This document shows, in pieces, positions 11,303 through 22,693 of a stretch of 64,000 bases of DNA. Both the position numbers and the translations under genes were made by a program. The DNA lies in NCBI RefSeq assembly GCF_019649055.1, contig NW_026570241.1, forward strand, positions 744,001 through 808,000. The letters run 5' to 3'. Position 1 is the stretch's first letter. The number at the start of each line of letters is the position of its first letter. The stretch comes from Paramacrobiotus metropolitanus. Its lineage: Eukaryota > Tardigrada > Eutardigrada > Parachela > Macrobiotidae. The notes beneath the pieces are model-generated. The model was not told where the DNA came from. It saw only the letters and a program-made list of their open reading frames with translations, and did no database searches.

Positions 11303-13007
11303 GCTGGTGTTTTGACGGGATTTACTGATTTATTTGACGGATCATTGTGCTGACTGATCTTTCTGATTATGAAGTTACCGCAAATGAAAGAGGTATTTAA
11401 TTTGCTAGTGGATCGGTTTTTCCACACCGATAGTCACGGCGACTGGTTTATCTTATATAGTCGTACATGTCAGTGCGTTACAACGTTAAATGAATAAACT
11501 CTTCAATGCACTGTGTACGAGTATCCTTTTTGCGCTCCGGCAATAAGGCATATAGACAATGATGGTGGGTGCTCATATCTCGCATTAGTCGCTTGCTATG
11601 ATACATTTGCGCAAACGGTGTGAGAAGCGTAGCAATATCGAGTCAGTCAAGTATGCACACGTAAACACAGTATCTGATGAAAGATTTATCTGTTACCGCG
11701 AGAAATCGGTGTCGACAAATTAACTACGTAAGCACTGTCTGAGTGTCTCCCTCTTGGATCTCCCCATCAACAGCGAATCCGATAAAATGTTTTGGAGGGC
11801 ACCCACGCCATCTGTTTAACAGCGGCCTTTTGTAGTAAAACCCGGATTTCAATTTAACTCATTAAAGAAGCACAGCAAAATCGAAATCATTCAAGTGTGT
11901 ATCAAGATGCAACAATACTGTAGTTGATGAAAGTTTTGTCACTCTTATAAACAGAGAATCGTCTTTTCTTGGCGGGCACCCGCCCAATCTACAGATAAAT
12001 CGCTTAGTCCTTGTACAATCCGGCCGGATTTTTACTCAATATGCCCCAACAGGTGCGCTAAAACCTTCTCTCATTGTTTTTCTATGCTCTTCAAATGTCT
12101 GGAATTATGTTCGTTATTTGAAAATTAAATCTTAGTGTACACACTACACAGACTAACTTGCTGAATGCACACTAAGCTTGTGCGCATGGACAGGTACAGG
12201 TACCATGTGTATGCACTATGTACCGTGTACAGGTACCATGTGACGGATCCTTCCCTTGATCGATACTTCGAATTTCATTATGTTACGAAGATCCCAATAA
12301 CGGCGGTCCGCAGGGCTAAAAAACTTTTTTGATTCAAAATACGATTCGATTTGATTTGTACATATGTAACATTACCCATAGTTCGATAAATTACCAAAAA
12401 TTTGACATGATTAAACGGCTAATTGGTCGCTATGTAGTCCATCCTGATTTTTTTAGACAGCGACGATAACGAAAACGAGGTACTTCCAGTACAAATCACT
12501 TCGTACTCGTTCTGCCACTTCCCGTGGTAATTTAAAATCGCCAAATCAAACATGACATTCGCTGTCCTACTAAATCGGTCCCCTTTCGAAGTCCTCGTTT
12601 TCCCGAAAACGGAAAAATATAAATTTTTTTTAATCGATAAGAACTATAAGAGCGAGTCAGCATTTCGAATGTACCGTCGAATGCCGGTGTAGTGATATTT
12701 CGCTTGTGCATTTACGGTTTTACCGTATGCTGACCATGGTGAGACTCGTTTATTTACCGGCCTCGACATCAAATTCGCACTGCTGAGCCTGTGCTGGTTT
12801 GGAAGCCAGGATATAATCGTACAACGCATTTCCACTTGTTTACTGCTGATGTTTAAAGACGTTTGGTAATGGATCGAGATATTTTTATTTGTTTTGGTGG
12901 AAGGCTGAGGACACCAAGTTTACCACCAAAGTCTCCCGAAACCAACATTCACCAGTCACCACTATCAGGTTCACTACACCACTTTTAGAGAATTTTTATT
13001 GGCTTGG
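11303..13007. other. spacer, partly a segmental duplicate of 14760-15400
   Basis: Upstream of the receptor remnant, the text near 11690-11760 (CTGATGAAAG, GAGAAATC, AAGCACTGTCTGA) matches 15148-15215 upstream of the receptor gene. A short repeat ACAGGTACCATGTG occurs at about 12196 and 12229. No coding sequence recognised. Confidence 0.4.
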
Positions 13008-13384
13008 GCTAATGCCACATCAGTTCACAACAAAACACTATTGTCACTACAGTCCACATCACGATTTGGCTAATGGCACTACAAAGGGTCATTTGATTTT
13101 TTTTTCGTATGCAAAACAGTTCGCTAATGGCACTACTACAGTCAATTGACCACCTGTTTCATAAGCTACAAAACGCTAACAACACTACATAAATGATTCA
13201 GAAAATATTTACAGCGGAAACGTAGTGGATGTGTACTAGAGTCAACTGATTAGTTGTAGTGTTATTAGCGTTTTGCAGTTTTTCATAAAAAAAGTCAAAT
13301 GACTCTTTTGTAGTGCCATTAGCCAAATTGTGATGTGGACTGTAGTGACAATAGTGTTTTGATGTGAACTGTAGTGGCAATAGC
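13008..13384. repeat. inverted-repeat (MITE-like) element
   Basis: Arms 13008-13150 and 13232-13384 are inverted copies (for example GATTTGGCTAATGGCACTAC against GTAGTGCCATTAGCCAAATT). The unit GCTAATGGCACTAC also recurs inside an arm. Non-autonomous; family and exact ends not determined. Confidence 0.65.
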
Positions 13385-13775
13385 GTTCGCCATTTTTATT
13401 TTATCTAATACTCGTACATCACGAAAATCTTCTTCAGGTTACAAAGTGTGGGATGAACGATCACCCCATTGTGGTTCATCTGCGTAACGTAAGGTCATCG
13501 CGAGAATGCATTAGCAAGTATTTTAGCGAGATTCGGCGAGCAAAGGTAACTGCAGAGCAAGACGCGTAACATGATATAAGGAGAAAAACTTAATCAGCAA
13601 GATTCTGAGCAAGCTGCAGCAAGACTGATTTCAAGATGATTCTCGCCGTGAGATGCAGTCGGTAAAATGTGGAGAATAAGGATTCTTATCTTAAACAACT
13701 GAACAGCCAACACAGCGTAGGGAAAGGCAAATAACACTCCTACTAGCTGTGCAAACGCAATCCAGTATCTATAAT

Positions 13776-14743
13776 CTATCGCTTCTTGAAGCATTTGCGT
13801 ATGATTATCAGATAAGTCTTTCGTACATCATGCAGACAAACAGCAAACAAAAGCGGATCCATGACTGCCTGCAAGGAATACGCCAGCGACGCCATGCGAA
13901 TTAGCCAGGGCGGGATCCCAAAAATAAATTGACGTAGGACAACTTGTACAACGTTATTGGGGGTCCATAAGACGAGGAAGCTGGTGGTCATCGCGGTAAG
14001 TGCCAACAGGGCGTGTGACTGATTTCTTCGCCAATTAGTCCCAACTACATGCGGACGACCGGAGGTATTTCCGATAGCCGGGTGTAGCTTGCGACTCCGC
14101 CATGCATTAATGCCGATAATGCACGGGAAAGATAACAGTACAATCGTGGTGGGGATGTAGAAAATCAGTGGCAGGTAGTACATTAGTGCTTCCATTGCGC
14201 AGGAGATCTGGTGATTGACCAGAAAGACATAGGAATTCCGTAGAATAATCGGCAAGCAAAGCGCATGGCGCACAGCCATAATACAATGCAGGTGTAAATG
14301 GCAAATTTACAAGAATGATAGTTGCGATAGGTTAGGGGTGAACTGATCGCCCATAATCGATTTAAAGAAATACAAACATGGGAGTATGTCGACACACCTT
14401 GCAGCAGCAAAGCACCGTACAGATAAACATCACACGCCGATTGTCCCATTGACGACGGTTGCATAAAGCTCCATGTGACTTCCAACGGAAGAACGCAAAC
14501 GCACCAGCAAAAGAGATTACTGATCATGAGGTTGATGACATAAACGACGAAACCGTTGATCAGGTTGCGATTGGTTAGGAATGTCACCAACAGTGTCCCG
14601 TTTAAGATTAGAATGGGCAGATATACGGCAGCTTGTCTATATGCTGTAGAAGCTCTACCGTTCATACTTGCCGCATTTTGACTGCTTGATATCATCGAGG
14701 AATTACTCTGTGTAGGGAGAGATATGTTGAAATATTCCTTCAT
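13776..14743 (-). pseudogene. rhodopsin-family GPCR with a frameshift
   Basis: Seven-helix receptor read on the minus strand. The start is taken at MKEYFNIS (ATG 14743-14741), matching the start of the remnant at 11302; N-glycosylation-type NIS and NSS follow. The TM3 end has SLNRLWA in place of DRY, and TM7 has MDPLLFAV in place of NPxxY. TM1-TM4 are in one frame (to about 14270) and TM4-TM7 in the next (from about 14279 to 13776), so the reading frame shifts near 14275 in TM4. It is either a recent pseudogene or an assembly error. Divergent from classical ligand families; possibly a lineage-specific chemosensory or peptide receptor. Confidence 0.7.
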
Positions 14744-15443
14744 ATTGATGATGGGACGTGACTGACTGATCGCGATGGGGCAATTGGCATTTGGCAATAT
14801 CTGATCATAAAATTACCACATAATGACAGAACAACGTAGTTGGTTTGCTGATGGACACGTTCTCCACAGTCCACACTGATGATCATAGAAACCGGATGCT
14901 GCTTATTTTAAATGAATGTTATGGCGCTGCATTTTTAAATCAGTGCATCTTGCACGGCGCACGCACTTTGGATACTTCTCGAGCTCGCTCTTCCGGGAAT
15001 AAGGGCAGTGATTTACGGCATGTAGGTACTCATGGTGGGCGAGTACGTTCTGCATGCCATAATGCAACTACAGTACTCAAAATGGCGTGGGATGCGCATC
15101 ACAGTCGAAGTCATTCAAGTATCCAGCATCCGCATTCAAACAACAGCTGATGAAAGTTTTATCTTCTACCGGGAGAAATCAATGCCGGCAAATTAAGCAG
15201 GCAAGCACTGTCTGACTTCTGAAAATTAGGGAATCCGCATAAACAACGATTTAATGAACCGTATTTTCGGGGGAAAGTTAGACCAGACCAAAGTTCTGAC
15301 GTACTGTCCTAATACAATCCGGCCTAACTTTTAATCAGTAATCCCAAATACAGGCGCGCTAAATTCCTCTCATCTTGTATCTCTTCAATGTCTGGAACTG
15401 TGATCTTCATTAAAAAATTGATCGTTCTTTGGTGCACGCAATA
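14744..15443. other. upstream region of the receptor gene
   Basis: No coding sequence recognised. Part is shared with 11690-11760 upstream of the receptor remnant. Confidence 0.35.
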
Positions 15444-15641
15444 ATGAGTTCAGGAGAAGCGGGCGTTGTTAGCTCTAATTACACAATTATATGGTACGAA
15501 AAACCCAGGCGGAATGTGCATGCCGGATATTGGGTGCCGTGTTGCGACAAGAGCGCAACCGGAAAAGTGTACGAGGAAGACACCAAGGTGTTTCTTTATA
15601 GATGGCATCTGATGAACCTACATCAATTCCAGAGACTGTAA
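15444..15641 (+). CDS. unrecognised short ORF (65 aa)
   Basis: ATG at 15444, starting MSSGEAGVV and ending FQRL. No signal peptide, motif or homologue recognised, and no promoter seen. It could be a chance ORF. Confidence 0.12.
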   Translation: MSSGEAGVVSSNYTIIWYEKPRRNVHAGYWVPCCDKSATGKVYEEDTKVFLYRWHLMNLHQFQRL

Positions 15642-16440
15642 AACGCTTGAGGTTCTTCACCGAATAGCAGATGACCCATTTACACGTCAGTCGAAGAGAT
15701 TGAATGCGCCCTCATACGGCATTACGTTAAAAAAGCGCCAAACGATGTACACGCAGTATCCGAACTTTTAATCAGTTTGTCTGATTGCACTAATTATTAA
15801 TTGGTGCACTAATTATTTATTAGATTTGGTGTCACACAAACCTTGGCAAATAAACTTCTATAGTTGCAACGGGTCCTAGTTAATATTCGTAGCGTTCGGT
15901 AGCGGAATTTCGAATTGGAGGTTTGCCGAACAAGGAAGTTAGCAATTCCCTCTCAGATTAGACAGATTCGTGCTATAACACGAGAGTGCGATTTCTAACT
16001 TGAAATTGTGAAAATAAACAGCAAATATTTTGTTATTTAAGCATTTAACATATCGGATGCGGTTTCTTGTAGTTGCATTTTAATTCTGCCATTTTAATTT
16101 TCTTCTCTGTCGTTACGGCGCCGTCCATAAATTACAAATCAGTGTCAGAATATATTTATGACCTTATGTTGTTTAACAAATTATACAGTAAACATAGCTC
16201 GAAAATCTCTCATGCAGATTCCATCAGTACATATTGAAATCGGGAATGTGAGCGATGAAATTGTTACAATGCGTTATGTCATTTAAGTGCAATGCGTGCA
16301 GCTTTTTGTGAATGAATTAAATTATGTATGTGCTCTTACTTTGATTTCTCAGCAGATGATTCAGATGACATGTTTGTTCGTAACAATTGTCGCTGTGCAG
16401 CGCCCTTGCTTGACACTAGCATGCTTTCAGTGTATCTGTG
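15642..16440. other. spacer
   Basis: AT-rich; I see no gene, repeat or regulatory site. Confidence 0.3.
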
Positions 16441-16710
16441 CTAGTTGCTCACGCTGCTCTGTTTGATTTTTTCTGTTTTCCGCTTGGCGGTTGTTTACCA
16501 TTTATCATTGTTTTTTGCGCCCTTTGTGACCACATACACATTGTGGCCGCTAGCGCGCTAGTTATGCTCCACTCGCCGGCCAACGACGATAACCTAGCTG
16601 GACTTGGATTGTCACCAGTTCTCCCGCCCATGGGAACGGCGGATGTACGGGGCTTCAGCGATCCAGAGAACACCACCGGCGAGTCCAGGCAGCGTTTCGC
16701 GATGACGGAA
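16441..16710 (+). pseudogene. duplicated HDAC last exon, unit 5
   Basis: Best-preserved copy of the HDAC last exon: MLHSPANDDNLAG, then GFSDPENTTGES, against [12 protein letters not shown] and [11 protein letters not shown] in the parent. The preceding intron sequence (TTTCCGCTTGGCGGT against TTTCCGCTTGGTGGT) is also duplicated. There is an insertion in the middle and no upstream HDAC exon here. Confidence 0.7.
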
Positions 16711-17350
16711 AATGTTGGGAAAATCGGTTATGAACATGCAAAACAACAAACTTTGAAACATAGCGTCAGTTTTTTATTTTTTCCCCGGGTTTCATGACTT
16801 TCATCTGGGTGTTTTGTGGTGTTTCGCAGGGTTTTGTTTTTAAGATTGGGTAATAATTTTTCTGCAACGTTTCGTCTGCGCTTTGAGTTCTGTTAGGCCT
16901 GGAAGAATATTGTGATTGCAATTTGCACGTACGGACACTGTTGGCACATCTATACACTTTTTACTATAGCATTGAAACATGACTTGATGCGCTGAATTTT
17001 TCGTGCTTTCGGCTGTTCCTTTAAGCACGAATTTCCATAGAATGGTAGGAAATCTTCTTGTAAAACAGATTTGCCGCCCACACTCCATTTTTGCAAGCGT
17101 GTTTTTCCAATAAACACCCGATATTTTGACATAGGTCACTTACTGTTGCCTCCACTTCAGTTAACCAGTGTATCTGTAGTACAGAGTACAATGCGCCAGC
17201 GCGGCCACGTCCGGCCACTTCAGATTTTTTTTCCCAGGAACATATTCGGGTTCGGAGTGCGAGTTCTGCAAAAGCACAGTTAGCATTCCGAGTCTCACCG
17301 GTTGGCGGATGTGGAAGGCACGAACAAAGCTTTACGTGGAGACTCTGGTG
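16711..17350. other. spacer and upstream region, unit 5
   Basis: Matches the unit 1 spacer in order (GGAAGAATATTGTGATTGCA near 16900; GATTTGCCGCCCACACTCCA near 17068; TATTCGGGTTCGGAGTGCGA near 17243). No separate gene. Confidence 0.45.
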
Positions 17351-17360
17351 CAAATATAAG
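17351..17360 (+). promoter_or_regulatory. TATA-type promoter, unit 5
   Basis: CAAATATAAG after GTGGAGACTCTGG, about 160 bases before the start codon at 17515; equivalent to the other units. Confidence 0.45.
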
Positions 17361-17514
17361 CAGCAGCGTTCTGCAGTTTTAAAACATTTTGTAAATGCTG
17401 CCCGTGATTTACTTAGACTCTGTGCATTTGTTGCAGTCTGTAGTACGAGTTTTTTGACGAACGCATCGAGCGAATATTGAGTGAGTGTATTTGCTCGCTC
17501 GGAAGCAAAACAAA

Positions 17515-18070
17515 ATGCTTCTACATTTATACGGTGTGGTTATTTTTGGACTGTCATTGCTGGCGACTTTTGCAACGGCGGTGTTTCCCATCGGTAGCAA
17601 GCTTCCAAATTATAACGGTAAATTAATGTGGGCCTAATAGTGAGAGCGCCCTTTCGATGTATTTGCCAGGCTGGGGCATTCGGTATTGGGCTGTGGTCAA
17701 CACCCCGGACTGCGATGTGCCAGTGGGTTTGGTACGATCTGCAAATGCTGCTCCAACGACAATGTGTGACGAAGCGAAAAAGAATCCCCGGCCGCCCACC
17801 CCTTCAACCCCACAGACCCCGCCGACAACCACAACCATACCCACAACGCCTACCACCCCCGCTCCCCCTCTTCCGTGGAGCACCACGATGGAGCATTCCT
17901 ATGGCCGATACTGGGATTTCAACCAGCGCCACTGCCTTGCTTCGCCCGGCAAACAGCCTTGGGTGTGTGTACCGGAAACCGGTACCAGCTGCGTCTGCTG
18001 TCATGGCGAGGAGTATAAGCAATGCCTAAAGAAGGCGAATTACTCTAACAACTTTTGGTTGTGGCTCTGA
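17515..18070 (+). CDS. secreted Cys-rich protein, copy 5 (module 1 altered)
   Basis: Exons 17515-17593 and 17670-18070, phase-1 intron. Signal peptide core VVIFGLSLLATFATA. Module 2 is intact (C-x10-C-x7-CxCC-x8-C) and the Pro/Thr linker is long. In module 1 the frame reads SANAAP: the bases for CKCC (TGCAAATGCTGC) are still there at 17739-17750 but out of frame, and the frame returns at MCDEA. The compensating shifts abolish module 1 but keep one open frame, so a one-module protein may be made. Confidence 0.65.
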
Positions 18071-18290
18071 GAGCACAGTTGTAGCACTTTAAGAGCACTG
18101 TAAAGTTTGTACCAAAATCTTTAATGTCATAATATGCGCTGTGTAACTGCAGGAGACAGCATGCGTAATACAACTTATTATGGTCAAATTCTATAAATGT
18201 CGAAAATGATGATATTACAGTGTACACGTATCTGTATACCATCATGCTTACGAGCATGTTTCACAAAAAATAATTACTGCCAACATGATA
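18071..18290. other. 3' flank of copy 5
   Basis: Shares TCTTTAATGTCATAA with the flank after copy 4 (about 10120). No gene. Confidence 0.35.
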
Positions 18291-18500
18291 TTACCCCGAT
18301 TTCGTATGCATCTGTGGTATGATCATATTCTGTACGAATAAGATACTTAAAACATAAGATATGATAATAATAAGATAATTATAAACCCGTTGCACAGTGT
18401 CAGCATAAAGGAAACTGCAGTATGCCCGCCCTAGTCCACAGACAATGAACCGGATGAGCCAAAACAAGCCAGTGCCTGACCTGAGCATAATAGCACAGGG
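18291..18500 (-). pseudogene. possible receptor TM7 remnant
   Basis: The minus-strand frame LFWLIRFIVCGLGRAY..., then FLYADTVQRVYNYLI, resembles PPWLIRMASLAYSLQ..., then FAVCLHDVRKTYLI of the receptor at 13776. Similarity is weak and the order of flanks (behind a Cys-rich copy) also resembles the 10-11 kb region. Confidence 0.3.
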
Positions 18501-18619
18501 CATCGGCATGAAGTCAGGAATGTCGAGAGCCTGATCACACTGTTCAAGCAAATCCCGTAAACGGTGGGCAAAACACGGAGCTACGTCTGCAGAGAATGTA
18601 CCTGCGCGCAATGGTTGGC

Positions 18620-18990
18620 TCTGTTCTCTGCTTATCTCTGGCGTCCGCTGTTCTTAGAAAACTTCACAGTTAGCTTCAGCTGACGTGTGAAAAGTTGCGA
18701 ACGGTTGCTTTGTGCTTAATGCTGTCAGCTCCCAATAAGGACTGCCACTAACGTGCAGTGACGAGCAAAACGCAATGCGCCTCGGCCATAAAAGAGGGAG
18801 TAATAAGAGGGGGTCGCGTAATTCATTTTTGGTTCACCAGTTCGTAGTTACTGACCAAGCCAAATCGGAAATTAATCAGGCACATTGTCAACACATTACC
18901 TTTTTCTTTTTCTGTATACGAGTATATTCGTCCCTCGTTGTACATGAAGCTCAGTTGTACGGTATTGTCTATATTTTGTGTCGCTTGACT
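18620..18990. other. spacer
   Basis: No gene or repeat seen. Confidence 0.3.
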
Positions 18991-18994
18991 CTGA

Positions 18995-19135
18995 TAATCT
19001 CTAAATCTGGAATGATTATCCTTTGATTGATTATGTCCTTTGATTGATTTGATGATCAAATCTGGAATGATTCAATCTGGAATGGTTAAATCTGGAATGC
19101 TGTGACGACCTTTGATTAAATCTGGAATGGTTTGC
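18995..19135 (+). repeat. interspersed AAATCTGGAATG repeats
   Basis: AAATCTGGAATG occurs five times or nearly so between 19000 and 19130, interleaved with CTTTGATTGATT. A short degenerate tandem array. Confidence 0.7.
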
Positions 19136-19139
19136 TCGC

Positions 19140-19902
19140 CGCTGTATTTCTTAATTCCTTAAGGGATGGTCATCTTATCAACGGCGTAGAGGCATGGGTA
19201 GCGTTTATGGATCGGAAAGTCGTCATTAATTCTGGTGCGCTCTAGAGAATAAACAGAAACACAGGATGGACCATAGATGTCGATTGACGCTAATTGAAAT
19301 GTTTATCTCAAAGAAGCCTACCCGGTAGTAATTTTTCTAATAACACTCCCGGAAATACAATCTTCCCTCCAAAAAGATTTCCGAATGCTCCACATTTGGA
19401 AAGACATTAAACAGGCATAGGGCTTGACGTAATACACTACTGTTGCTATTATTTCTTGTATTATAGTAGCATATATAAATTGTAGTGGTTTTGCTTGTTG
19501 TGAGATTTGACAACCCATACCCAGTCTGCAGTCACGCAAATTGTAGGATCACGTTCGTTAAACAGAAGGAGGGGGCGTAAGCAGATGCAAATCCAATACA
19601 ACACTGTGAAAAGCAGTGTTTTCATTTCGAAGTGCCCTGTATGCTCTGCATCCAAGATTATTAGGGAAGTGAGCCCGGTCTACCCAGAACCAGAACCGGT
19701 GAGCCCAGAACTGCATTTATTTTCCAGATTACGCGTTTCTCAACGCTCAAAATAACTATGCTGGAAATTGTGAGCAATATTTTTCGTTCCACTAATGCAG
19801 TCATGCCTTCTTAAAACAGCAATCTAACCGATATCTCATAAACTACTTTGTTGCTGCTTTCAAGGTGTTAAGCCTTTGACGATCTGCAGCGCTTCGAATG
19901 CA
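19140..19902. other. upstream region of the intact receptor
   Basis: No gene recognised; no clear TATA box. Confidence 0.3.
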
Positions 19903-20952
19903 ATGTCGGAATTTCTTAACAACAATACTTTCAATTCGACTAACGCAACCATTCCTCCCTTCGACAGCAATCTGACCGGCATTCCGTGGAATTTTGTTGC
20001 TGGGTTCAAGGTGTTCACCAGCATCGGTACGTTCTCGCTGAACACACTTGCTTGCAGCCTGTTAATTGCCAAAACCACGCAGCACACTTCCTTCAACATT
20101 TACGTTATCAGCCTTCTGGTAAGCAACATTTTATATTCCGTCCTTGCCGAGTTTTATGATGTCATTCTCTTGCTGAAACCGACCTGGTGGGTCGGTAATG
20201 TGGCTTGCGACGCTTTCCTTTACGCGAGTGGTGTTGTCCCAACATGTATGGGTTGCTCACAAGTCCTGATCACCTGCAACAGGATCGTGGCCGTGACGTT
20301 TCCTCATTACTACCGTCGGCATCACTCTCCATATGTCGCGGTTGCACTGTGTATTGGAATGTGGATCAGCGTTCACCTAATCTGCGTGCCGGAGAATATT
20401 ATGCACGCGCTATGGTATCGTGTACCGGGAGACCTGAACGGATGCATCTGGAATCTCGAGGGGGTGGTAATACGAACATATAACAAATTTCTCGACATCG
20501 CTTTATTTGCCCTGCCCGTGGGGATTATCATCGGGGCGTATCCGTATCTGCTGTGGAAAACAACCAGGTGGCGCCGCTCTCGGCCTGTTGGTGCGGGCCA
20601 TGTTGACGGCAACGCCACCCATGGAGTACACGCATTTAAAAAAGAAAACAATACGGCTTTCGTTGTTATGACAATATTAACGATTACCGTGTTGGTTTGC
20701 TGGGCACGGCCATTATGTTTGTATTTTGCGACTGATTTTGGAGGTGTTTATTTCTCGGATGAAATCTACCAATATGCTCACTGGATGTTCGAGTCAGAAG
20801 CGGCCATGGATGCCTTCATGCTGCTAATAAGTGTTAAAGATCTTCGCGAAACGATTTTGAATTGTTTTAGATGGCGGAAGGAAAGTGATCCAATAGACTC
20901 TCGTCAGCTGGGCGACGCTAATGTACCTGCCACAACGAACTCACACACGTAA
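19903..20952 (+). CDS. rhodopsin-family G-protein-coupled receptor (349 aa)
   Basis: Single-exon seven-helix receptor. The start is the ATG at 19903 (MSEFLNNN), which puts NNNTFNSTNAT, rich in N-glycosylation sites, outside the cell. TM1 is near residues 36-58. The extracellular-loop Cys pair is present (ACDAFLY at the top of TM3; GCIWNLE in ECL2). The DRY motif is replaced by CNRIVAV and NPxxY by DAFMLLI, as in the receptor at 13776 (NRLWA, DPLLF). Such motifs suggest an expanded, divergent lineage. Ligand unknown. No frameshift. Confidence 0.8.
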   Translation: MSEFLNNNTFNSTNATIPPFDSNLTGIPWNFVAGFKVFTSIGTFSLNTLACSLLIAKTTQHTSFNIYVISLLVSNILYSVLAEFYDVILLLKPTWWVGNVACDAFLYASGVVPTCMGCSQVLITCNRIVAVTFPHYYRRHHSPYVAVALCIGMWISVHLICVPENIMHALWYRVPGDLNGCIWNLEGVVIRTYNKFLDIALFALPVGIIIGAYPYLLWKTTRWRRSRPVGAGHVDGNATHGVHAFKKENNTAFVVMTILTITVLVCWARPLCLYFATDFGGVYFSDEIYQYAHWMFESEAAMDAFMLLISVKDLRETILNCFRWRKESDPIDSRQLGDANVPATTNSHT

Positions 20953-21243
20953 TGAGAGTCATGCTAACTTGGCAAACTTGCTATAATGCGTTTACCTTGC
21001 TATAATGCGTACTTGCTTAATGCGATGACTAATTAGTTTTGCGATGGTATATTGTGTTCCGCATTTGCAGCATTACAAATTTTGTTATTGCAACCACACT
21101 TAATATTGTTACTCATTTCGTGCATGCAGAATCCAAAGATTTGTAACTAAAACTGTTTAATCTTATGCAATGATTGGCACTAGGGCGTACTGTACTATTG
21201 TACAGATTGATATCCGAGAAGCAAAGAGAGATTGCATGGCAGC
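20953..21243. other. 3' flank of receptor
   Basis: Short direct repeat CTTGCTATAATGCGT at about 20979 and 20996. Nothing else seen. Confidence 0.35.
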
Positions 21244-21689
21244 CACCTGAAGCAGTCACTGAACGATAGATTTTTGTTTCATAGACTTGTATGCTAAACT
21301 GAATCACTTCTGTTTTTCGAAACCAAGCAAATAACATTCAAAGAATCAGAAAAAATTCACAAGATTTTGATACTAAACTAGTAATGATCCATGGTGCAGG
21401 ACACAAGTTATAGCCATTTGCGTTTCTCGTAGACATAGCATAGAATTCGAATCAACGGTTGGGTTCCACGCACAAACTCTATGCTGTGTCTACGAGAAAC
21501 ATAAATGGCCATAACTTGTGTCCTGCACCATGAATCATAACTTAGTATACAAAATCTCGTGAATTTTTCTGATTCTTTTGAATGTTATTTGCTTGGTTTC
21601 GTTCCCGAATGTGCAAAACAGAAGTGATTCAGTTTAGCATAAGTCTATGGAAACAAAAATCTGTCGGGCCCAGTGACTGCTTCAGGTGT
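21244..21689. repeat. foldback element
   Basis: Arms of about 200 bases (21244-21443 and 21479-21689) are inverted copies around a 35-base centre; for example GGTGCAGGACACAAGTTATA against TATAACTTGTGTCCTGCACC. The arm end GTGTCTACGAGAAA also occurs near 27846 as ATGTCTACGAGAAA, so the family has other members here. Confidence 0.8.
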
Positions 21690-22693
21690 TCTGCGTGATA
21701 GCACGGGCTGCCGTCTCTTGGTGGCTGGCCGTGTTGCACAGGCACGGTCACAGATAACGAGCTCTGTTACCCCTTGCTCGGGTGCATCGAGCTCATTTAC
21801 CCCCTCCTCGTACTATTAGTGCGCTATTAATAATTGATTAGTACTATTTGTGCGTATTCTTAATAAATACCGTACTTCAAATACGCATCCTTTTCAAATA
21901 TTTTTCTCAGTACATACATGCAGAAATCGTTCTCGACATTTCTTTGAAAACGTTTTTCGTAAATGGCCCCCATAGATTCAAACGCCAACATAACAGACTT
22001 GCGAAACAACACGGTGTATTGTTCCGCAAGTCTGCTACATTTTGGTAACTTCCGGCTCTCTCCCACTTCCGTTGCATTTCCCGGAACATAGGTTTGAGCG
22101 AATGTTGCTGCTACGGTGACGTCCCACACTAACGGCTTCCCAAGGCTCCAAGGAAAAGCGGTAACGCCGTGTGATCGCTTTCGAATTTCCATCTCCTCTT
22201 TCATTACAATTATTATACGAATAAAAAAATACAACTTTTATTGCGATTCAGTCCCTACCCAGGCGCGCAGGTCCCGGAATTACTGCCAGAACACTATTCT
22301 TATAGCTGCGTGAAAGAACAGGACAGTAATAATTACTTATGTTCATATATTTCGTACTTATATGGTTTTATCTTTCGCCTTACTGTCGCTTAGTCTCCGG
22401 GCATTAAAACCCAAAACCTCCAGCAGCATTAAATTTCATTTTAATTTGGAGAAATTTTCAACAAAATTTTCAAAACAAAATGGAGTAAAAGGGAAAGCAT
22501 GGAGAGACTAAACTGAAAATCTGGCCTGTTCTTTCTTACTACTGTACAGTCTTATTTTATTACAATCGCAATAAGGTAAAGTGTAACGGAACAGATTGCC
22601 ACAACAACAATAATCGGAAAACATGAGATCGGACACTAATCTGAGACAGCATCATTGTCGACCGTGCTGAGGACGACCGGCGAGGAAGAACGA
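21690..22693. other. spacer with a hairpin at 21994-22034
   Basis: CAGACTTGCGAAACAA and TTGTTCCGCAAGTCTG form a hairpin with a 9-base loop and one mismatch. No coding sequence recognised in the rest. Confidence 0.4.

Noticed and set aside
21860-22234. 124-residue minus-strand ORF as a gene.
   Set aside because: It spans the hairpin at 21994-22034, has no domain and shows no promoter or splice support.
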